Positions 39,936 through 44,146 of a DNA stretch of 44,146 nt are shown here, piece by piece. The stretch covers positions 1-44,146 of the IMG/VR virus record IMGVR_UViG_3300032297_000260, one strand, 5' to 3'. The notes below the pieces were generated by a model. It was given only the letters and a program-made list of their open reading frames with translations. It was not told where the DNA came from and did no database searches. Each line of letters starts with the position of its first letter. The stretch's first letter is position 1. Origin of the DNA: a virus. Both the position numbers and the translations under genes were made by a program.

Positions 39936-40511
39936 ATGACTGAATATACGCTAGAAAGGGAACAAGCGCAAGTAGATATGACTGCCATAGTGCAGGCAAC
40001 CAAAGTTCTACTAATGGCGCTAGCACTGATGTTTTCAGTGCTCATGCTCAAATGGGTAGTTGTTGACAAGCTCGACAAATATGAACCTGTTGAGAGTTCT
40101 CAAATTACAACAGCAATGCGAGAAAGGCAATTAGCCTGTCTTGCCACAAACATTTATTACGAGGCAGGTAATCAGCCTTTTGAAGGCAAAGTAGCCGTAG
40201 CACAGGTAACAATAAACAGAACCGAAAGCGGACAATACCCGGCCGATATTTGCAAAACTATCTACCAAAAGAACATTGTCTATGAAAAAGTTCTTTGCCA
40301 ATTTAGTTGGGTATGCGACAGGACTGTTACAGCTAGAGCCATCAATAACGCCACCTTTAAAGAAAGTGAAGAAGTTGCCAAAAAAGTTCTACTAGAAGGA
40401 TTCCGTTTACCTAGTTTAAAGGATGCAATGTATTTCCATGGGGATTACATTAATCCAGGATGGAAACGAGAAAAGATTACAAAAATTGGAAACCACATTT
40501 TTTACAAATAA
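39936..40511 (+). CDS. SleB-like cell-wall hydrolase, candidate endolysin
   Basis: A 191-residue protein with an N-terminal membrane anchor (about 23-44) and a Hydrolase_2/SleB domain: ACLATNIYYEAGNQPFEGKVAVAQVTINR, with the catalytic Glu at 76, and CQFSWVCD further on. It cleaves peptidoglycan glycan strands. The uncleaved anchor and periplasmic catalytic domain fit a signal-anchor-type phage endolysin. AGGAGG is eight bases before the ATG. The next gene is a small membrane protein, as in a lysis cassette. Confidence 0.85.
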   Translation: MTEYTLEREQAQVDMTAIVQATKVLLMALALMFSVLMLKWVVVDKLDKYEPVESSQITTAMRERQLACLATNIYYEAGNQPFEGKVAVAQVTINRTESGQYPADICKTIYQKNIVYEKVLCQFSWVCDRTVTARAINNATFKESEEVAKKVLLEGFRLPSLKDAMYFHGDYINPGWKREKITKIGNHIFYK

Positions 40512-40520
40512 GGACTTGAC

Positions 40521-40841
40521 ATGAAATTTATTGGAATTATCTCTAATCTAGTTAACTTTGTTTTTACATTCTTCAAAGAGCATCTTGGTCATATCAGTGC
40601 CCATACTCTAGGTTGGATTACCATTGTGCTACTACACTTTTCAGCTGTTCCTACTTTGCTTGCTATTATTCTAGCACAAAGTGACAAGCTGCCTCCTTAT
40701 GATCTCATGCTATTTGTATGGGCCGCTTTAACTACATTGTTCTTCAAAAGCCTAATTGAGAAGAACTTCTTGTATGTTTCTACAATTTGTTTGGGATTTA
40801 TTGCCCAAGTTGTAATGTTGGGAATGATCATATTCAAATAA
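40521..40841 (+). CDS. Small membrane protein, candidate holin
   Basis: A 106-residue protein with about three hydrophobic segments (30-52, 64-80 and 84-105) and a FKEHLGHISAHTLGW stretch. Close relatives appear to be common in T4-like marine phages as membrane proteins of unknown role. It lies nine bases after the SleB-type gene, which makes a holin or lysis regulator plausible. No functional assay is implied by sequence. Confidence 0.6.
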   Translation: MKFIGIISNLVNFVFTFFKEHLGHISAHTLGWITIVLLHFSAVPTLLAIILAQSDKLPPYDLMLFVWAALTTLFFKSLIEKNFLYVSTICLGFIAQVVMLGMIIFK

Positions 40842-40844
40842 ATA
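40837..40844 (+). promoter_or_regulatory. T4-type late promoter (AATAAATA) close to start
   Basis: Overlaps the TAA stop of the membrane protein and ends five bases before the ATG at 40850, which has no Shine-Dalgarno. Confidence 0.5.
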
Positions 40845-40849
40845 AATGC

Positions 40850-41071
40850 ATGAGAGCATTTGAATTTATATCTGAAAAAACTGACCCTTCAGTTTGTCGT
40901 AGCCCTAAACGCTTAGGCAGGAGTGATCATAGCTCTTGTGTAAGCCAAGGGCTACGCCCACATAATTCCAAGGGAAAAGGCCATACAGATGGCCATGGTA
41001 ATTACTTAAAAGGTAAAAAAGCTAAATCAGTCCACTACGGCGGCTCGGTAAAGGACTACGACGGCAAGTAA
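40850..41071 (+). CDS. Small basic Gly/Ser/His-rich phage protein
   Basis: A 73-residue protein, low-complexity and basic: CRSPKRLGRSD, SQGLRPHNSKGKGHTDGHGNYLKGKKAKSVHYGG. The layout resembles small basic proteins of T4-like cyanophages, with SQGLR and GKKAKS motifs. It is probably nucleic-acid-binding or disordered. The start at 40850 is chosen because the longer frame extends into the upstream gene. Its stop is part of a 16-base palindrome shared with the convergent ACP gene. Confidence 0.65.
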   Translation: MRAFEFISEKTDPSVCRSPKRLGRSDHSSCVSQGLRPHNSKGKGHTDGHGNYLKGKKAKSVHYGGSVKDYDGK

Positions 41072-41082
41072 TTACTTGCTTT
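41064..41082. repeat. Palindrome GCAAGTAATTACTTGC at convergent stops
   Basis: A perfect 16-base palindrome contains the TAA stop codons of both convergent genes back to back. It lacks a loop and T-tract, so it is a weak candidate for a terminator. Confidence 0.6.
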
Positions 41083-41314
41083 CGATCATTAGTTTAATTT
41101 TAGCAATTGCATCCTTAACGATAAGAAATTCTTCAGTGCTTTTATCGTTAATTTCAATACCAAACTCGTCTTCTAACTCTACAATCATTTCTACTACAGA
41201 AATGCTATCAACATCAAGATCTTTTACTAAATGTGCATTGTCAGTTAACTGATCCATTTCTAAATCAAAACATTCGCACATAATTTCTTTGATTCGTTTT
41301 TCTAAGTTATCCAT
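41072..41314 (-). CDS. acpP: Acyl carrier protein
   Basis: An 80-residue acidic, helical protein: KDLDVDSISVVEMIVELEDEFGIEI matches the helix 2 region of ACP, with Ser37 in the DS motif as phosphopantetheine site (DSI instead of the usual DSL). The total length and EEFLIVKDAIAKI C-terminal helix fit. It carries acyl groups as thioesters; a phage-encoded synthase (8247-8555) could activate it. The start at 41314 is one base after the IscA gene's stop; AGGG precedes it. No ketosynthase or thioesterase was found in this window. Confidence 0.9.
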   Translation of the reverse strand: MDNLEKRIKEIMCECFDLEMDQLTDNAHLVKDLDVDSISVVEMIVELEDEFGIEINDKSTEEFLIVKDAIAKIKLMIESK

Positions 41315-41315
41315 A

Positions 41316-41642
41316 TTATACCCTAAATGATTCTCCGCATCCGCAACGATCTCTTTCGTTGGGGTTCCTAAATTCAAATCCTTCATTTAATCCGTTTTTG
41401 GCCCAGTCTATTATTGTGCCGTTCATATATACTTTATCTCTAAGAGAGACTAATATTATAAATTCTGGGTAAACAATTCTATCAACTGTAGGATCGAACT
41501 TATCTTCGTTTACATATTCTAACACATAAGCAAGACCTGAGCAACCTGTAGTTTTTACACCTACTTTTATTCCTACGCCCGACCGTCTTTTTCGAAGTAG
41601 TTCGATTATTTTTTGTTTTGCAATTTCAGTAACTGTGATCAT
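41316..41642 (-). CDS. A-type Fe-S carrier (IscA/HesB family)
   Basis: A 108-residue protein. GVKTTGCSGLAYVLEY carries Cys34, and RCGCGESF carries Cys100 and Cys102, the three-cysteine set of IscA/SufA/ErpA. It would receive and hand on Fe-S clusters in the cytoplasm. Relatives occur in T4-like marine phages. GGTAAATA ends seven bases before the ATG, without a Shine-Dalgarno. It precedes the ACP gene. Four radical SAM enzymes and a Rieske protein in the window are possible clients. Confidence 0.88.
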   Translation of the reverse strand: MITVTEIAKQKIIELLRKRRSGVGIKVGVKTTGCSGLAYVLEYVNEDKFDPTVDRIVYPEFIILVSLRDKVYMNGTIIDWAKNGLNEGFEFRNPNERDRCGCGESFRV

Positions 41643-41649
41643 GACAGGG

Positions 41650-41657
41650 TATTTACC
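41650..41657 (-). promoter_or_regulatory. T4-type late promoter (GGTAAATA) close to start
   Basis: Minus strand, ending seven bases before the ATG at 41642. Shares bases with the plus-strand CGTAAATA. Confidence 0.5.
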
Positions 41658-41664
41658 GTAAATA
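41657..41664 (+). promoter_or_regulatory. T4-type late promoter (CGTAAATA) close to start
   Basis: Ends five bases before the ATG at 41670, through the same AATGC linker as the promoter at 40837-40844. Confidence 0.5.
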
Positions 41665-41669
41665 AATGC

Positions 41670-42506
41670 ATGAGCAAAATTGTTTTACTAAGTTATAACG
41701 GCGGTAGTTGCGGAGAGTTCCTGTCATTACAAATATCTAAAGATGAAAATTATTATCCATTAACAGTTGAGCATATCACAAAAGAGAACAGATGGATATT
41801 AGTCAGCCCGTTAGAAAAATACAAAATTAATTTAAAGACTCCTTGGCTTAGAGGTAATACTGGGTCAGTTAGTAATGATATATCTGATAGAATTGATCAG
41901 GAGATGTCAGAGAAACATTTATTAATTCCAACACATATATATGAGACAGAAAATAGAACTAACCTAAGACGATTACATCGAATAAGATTACAATCAAGAG
42001 ATTGGAACTTGTTTTTCTTTACACTTTTATGGATTAAGAATTATACAAAGCCTATTCCACTCATTAACAATATTATTGATGACGATTTGTTATTCTCATT
42101 AAAAGTATCTAAAAATAAAGAATTAGCAAATGTAATGCTTGATCGAATAAAATCTCGAGGGTTATACTATGGATTTGAAAGACCCGCAACTCGTCACGGA
42201 ATGATTAATCTAAATGATATTATAGGCAAAGAATTCTTAGATCAATTAAAAGTAAATTGCATGTCTGTCCCAGGTTGGACACCCTTAACAGTTGATTACT
42301 TACTGTTAAATCCAAAAGATCATGTAGAAGAATGGAGAAGTGCATTTGATATGAAGCAGTGTATGGATATCGGTGCCATTGAAGAGTATCATGCAACGAA
42401 TGTAAAATTGTTTGAAGACAACTTAAACATGCCATATAGAGAATATCAGAAAAATTGGAAAATTCTTTTAGCTGAGTGGGTTAAAACCAAAACGGATTAT
42501 ATATAA
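41670..42506 (+). CDS. Sulfotransferase-like / P-loop family protein
   Basis: A 278-residue protein. The start at 41670 (MSKIVLLSYNGGSCGEFLSLQIS) is preferred to an upstream frame inside the opposite gene. Its N-terminal loop resembles the TNGSCGSF loop of the tandem family at 34316-37318, so it is probably a sixth, distant member. LLIPTHIY and a long helical C-terminal region follow. No Shine-Dalgarno. Its stop shares an A with the next start (TAATG). Confidence 0.5.
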   Translation: MSKIVLLSYNGGSCGEFLSLQISKDENYYPLTVEHITKENRWILVSPLEKYKINLKTPWLRGNTGSVSNDISDRIDQEMSEKHLLIPTHIYETENRTNLRRLHRIRLQSRDWNLFFFTLLWIKNYTKPIPLINNIIDDDLLFSLKVSKNKELANVMLDRIKSRGLYYGFERPATRHGMINLNDIIGKEFLDQLKVNCMSVPGWTPLTVDYLLLNPKDHVEEWRSAFDMKQCMDIGAIEEYHATNVKLFEDNLNMPYREYQKNWKILLAEWVKTKTDYI

Positions 42507-42742
42507 TGAACTATCGAGCATTAAAGAATCGTTGGATTGAAGTTAAAGGCGAGTTAGCCTTTGATCCGGGAACTAACGGATCAATTGTTATTCCAAATAA
42601 CAACGACAAGGTATTTGTACACTGGACTAACGAAAACGGCAAGTTAGTGAGTACTTACACTATAACCTACGCAACACTTATCCAAAAATCCTGCAAATTG
42701 ATATCCAAAGATGCAGTTCGATTACAGATTATTGAGCTATAA
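42506..42742 (+). CDS. Small protein, unknown
   Basis: A 78-residue, beta-rich protein (RWIEVKGELAFDPGTNGSIVIPNNN, KVFVHWTNENGKLVSTYTITYATL) with no recognised domain. It is coupled to the preceding gene by a one-base overlap, and its stop is four bases before the -35 of the promoter at 42746. Confidence 0.65.
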   Translation: MNYRALKNRWIEVKGELAFDPGTNGSIVIPNNNDKVFVHWTNENGKLVSTYTITYATLIQKSCKLISKDAVRLQIIEL

Positions 42743-42745
42743 TGC

Positions 42746-42774
42746 TTGACAAACTGGTAAAATTGCTGTATAAT
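42746..42774 (+). promoter_or_regulatory. Early promoter of the SWIM/ligase unit
   Basis: TTGACA, 17-base spacer containing TGGTAAAA (then TTG, not CC), TATAAT; 29 bases before the ATG at 42803. Same class as the seven minus-strand promoters at 0.5-4.5 kb. Confidence 0.88.
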
Positions 42775-42802
42775 TAACACATCAACAGCAAACAAGTATA
42801 TT

Positions 42803-43129
42803 ATGGAAGCACTGTTAGAAACTACAGATTGGGGTAAAGGCATTACCTCTAACCATACCTATCTGCTTGACGGTAACAATCTAGTTGCCTATATTAAAAA
42901 GGGCGAGACTGCTCCTTTTTATTTTAAAAACCCTCTCAAGGGCTTTGACAAACGAGGCCGCAAGTTTGTCGTTGTTAAGCCTAACCCTTTCAAAGTAAAG
43001 AAAGAGGTTAGCACTATTGCTGTGCAAGGCAGCAAAGGCCAAACTTATTATGTTGATCCAGAGGCTAAGACTTGCACTTGCCCTGGCTTTCAATTCCGTG
43101 GAAACTGTAAACATTTGGAGACCGTATGA
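42803..43129 (+). CDS. SWIM zinc-finger protein
   Basis: A 108-residue protein. The C-terminal C91-T-C93...C102-K-H104 (CTCPGFQFRGNCKH) is a SWIM-type zinc finger (C-x-C-x(n)-C-x-H), used for DNA or protein binding. The first 70 residues are of unknown fold. The gene overlaps the ligase start by ATGA, suggesting a joint role in DNA replication, repair or recombination. The start has no strong Shine-Dalgarno. Confidence 0.85.
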   Translation: MEALLETTDWGKGITSNHTYLLDGNNLVAYIKKGETAPFYFKNPLKGFDKRGRKFVVVKPNPFKVKKEVSTIAVQGSKGQTYYVDPEAKTCTCPGFQFRGNCKHLETV

Positions 43130-44146
43130 GTAATTGTGATCGCATTATTACCAGTCTAGAGGATCACCCTAGCCGCCTTAACAAGGAAGCAATCCTAGAA
43201 GCAGAAAAGGATAATGCAGAACTGTTTGAAGGCTTTCAGCTAGCCCTGAGCCCTTTTATTACATTTGGTGTAAAGAAAGTTCCTACACATGGAGGCCCAG
43301 ATGGGCAAGGGCTTCCCTGGGAAGCATTTAAAGAACTGTGCCATTTGCTAAGTACTCGCCAACTAACTGGCGATGATGCTCGTTCAGCAATTGAACTGGC
43401 GCTGTCTGCTAGTACACAAACTCAATGGAACAATTGGTATCGTCGTATCCTTATCAAGGATCTTCGTTGTGGCGTAAGTGAAAAGACTGTAAACAAAGTT
43501 AAAAAGAATGCTGTACCGTTGTTTGAGTGCATGTTAGCTCACGACGGTGCCAATCACGAAAGTAAAGTATCTGGCAAGAAACTGCTAGAGCCAAAGCTGG
43601 ACGGTGTTCGTGTACTTACAGTTATTAACATGGAAAGCCGTACAGTAACAATGTACAGTCGTAACGGCAAAGTACTAGAAAACTTTAATCACATCTCAGA
43701 TGGCTTGCTGGCTAATATTGATGATTTTGAACGCAGTTTTGTATTAGACGGCGAAATTATCAGTACCAGTTTCCAAGCTCTAATGAAACAAGTACACCGT
43801 AAGAGTGATGTCAAAGCCAATGATGCTGTGCTTATGTTGTTCGATATCTTGCCACTAAGCGAGTTCTTAGATGGTCAATCCACTTTGGGTCAGCGCCGCC
43901 GCAGTAACTTCCTTAAGAACTTTAAAGGTATTTTGGATAAAGTTGGCAATATTGGCATTGTTCCACAAAAAGAAGTCGATCTTGATAGTTATATTGGTGA
44001 ACTCGAATTTAAAGAGTTTAATAAAGAAGCTATTGACAACGGCTACGAAGGCATTATGATCAAAGATATTGATGCCAAATATGTGTGTAAACGAAATGTA
44101 GCATGGCTAAAACAAAAGCCATTCATCGAAGTTTCATTGGAGGTAA
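43126..44146 (+). CDS. ATP-dependent DNA ligase, 3' end beyond window
   Basis: The first 340 residues of a DNA ligase. The nucleotidyl-transfer motif is LLEPKLDGVRV with the adenylated Lys at 157 (K-L-D-G). SRNGK, then VLDGEIIS, GYEGIMIKD and WLKQKP fit motifs Ia, III, IV and V of ATP-dependent ligases. The N-terminal 150 residues are a DNA-binding-like helical region (DLRCGVSEKTVNKV), as in T4-type gp30 ligases. It seals nicks during phage replication. No stop occurs before the right edge. Confidence 0.92.
   Translation, partial: MSNCDRIITSLEDHPSRLNKEAILEAEKDNAELFEGFQLALSPFITFGVKKVPTHGGPDGQGLPWEAFKELCHLLSTRQLTGDDARSAIELALSASTQTQWNNWYRRILIKDLRCGVSEKTVNKVKKNAVPLFECMLAHDGANHESKVSGKKLLEPKLDGVRVLTVINMESRTVTMYSRNGKVLENFNHISDGLLANIDDFERSFVLDGEIISTSFQALMKQVHRKSDVKANDAVLMLFDILPLSEFLDGQSTLGQRRRSNFLKNFKGILDKVGNIGIVPQKEVDLDSYIGELEFKEFNKEAIDNGYEGIMIKDIDAKYVCKRNVAWLKQKPFIEVSLEV

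Noticed and set aside
1-44146. CRISPR array or anti-phage defence island
   Set aside because: No regularly spaced direct repeats and no recognisable defence genes. The repeated intergenic words are promoters.

Overview
The window looks like part of a large T4-like (straboviral type) myovirus infecting a Gram-negative bacterium. Basis: an ATP-dependent DNA ligase next to a SWIM zinc-finger protein, a SleB-type lysis enzyme beside a small membrane protein, a virion-like protein of the kind common in marine T4-like phages, two tRNAs, dense small early genes, near-perfect sigma70-type early promoters, and a recurring NNTAAATA motif that matches the T4 late-promoter consensus TATAAATA. No host gene, integrase or plasmid function was seen. 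A proteobacterial host is likely from the promoters and from a Bug/TctC-type binding protein, but this is inference.

Layout. (1) 1-4.5 kb: fourteen small early genes on the minus strand, in short modules each fired by a promoter of the form TTGACA-17-TATAAT with TGGTAAAACC inside the spacer; includes a YubB/DUF1281-like protein and a GIY-YIG protein. (2) 4.5-5.4 kb: two small plus-strand genes, a bidirectional terminator, tRNA(CAU), tRNA-Leu(UAA) and a 31-residue membrane peptide. (3) 5.4-9.2 kb: heptosyltransferase-like protein, a repeat-bearing gene-poor stretch, a 2OG oxygenase, a glycosyltransferase-like protein, and a holo-ACP synthase. (4) 9.2-12 kb: structural-type genes and a GT-A glycosyltransferase. 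(5) 11.7-29.8 kb: an AT-rich run of genes joined almost throughout by ATGA-type overlaps: four glycosyltransferase-like genes (one with five tandem WYLDPKY modules), four tandem radical SAM enzymes, two 2OG oxygenases, a methyltransferase, three tandem PP-loop (N-type ATP pyrophosphatase) proteins and a Rieske oxygenase. (6) 29.7-39.8 kb: genes on both strands: two tandem membrane fatty-acid desaturases, a methyltransferase, five sulfotransferase-like proteins (four tandem paralogues), a signal-peptide-bearing TctC/Bug binding protein, two more 2OG oxygenases. (7) 39.9-44.1 kb: lysis genes, acyl carrier protein, IscA/HesB Fe-S carrier, a sixth sulfotransferase-like protein, SWIM protein and DNA ligase.

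How the genes may fit together (inference). The window holds an unusually complete late-expressed chemistry set: an ACP with its own phosphopantetheinyl transferase, two desaturases, an A-type Fe-S carrier that could serve four radical SAM enzymes and a Rieske oxygenase, five 2OG oxygenases, three ATP pyrophosphatases, six sulfotransferase-like proteins and several glycosyltransferases. A plausible job is decoration of virion fibres or of the host surface, or synthesis of an acylated or sulfated metabolite late in infection. No single named pathway explains the set.

Two expression features deserve attention: early promoters overlap the ends of upstream genes, and at least eight genes that lead transcription units have a promoter -10 element only 4-8 bases before the ATG and no Shine-Dalgarno sequence, which suggests leaderless mRNAs.
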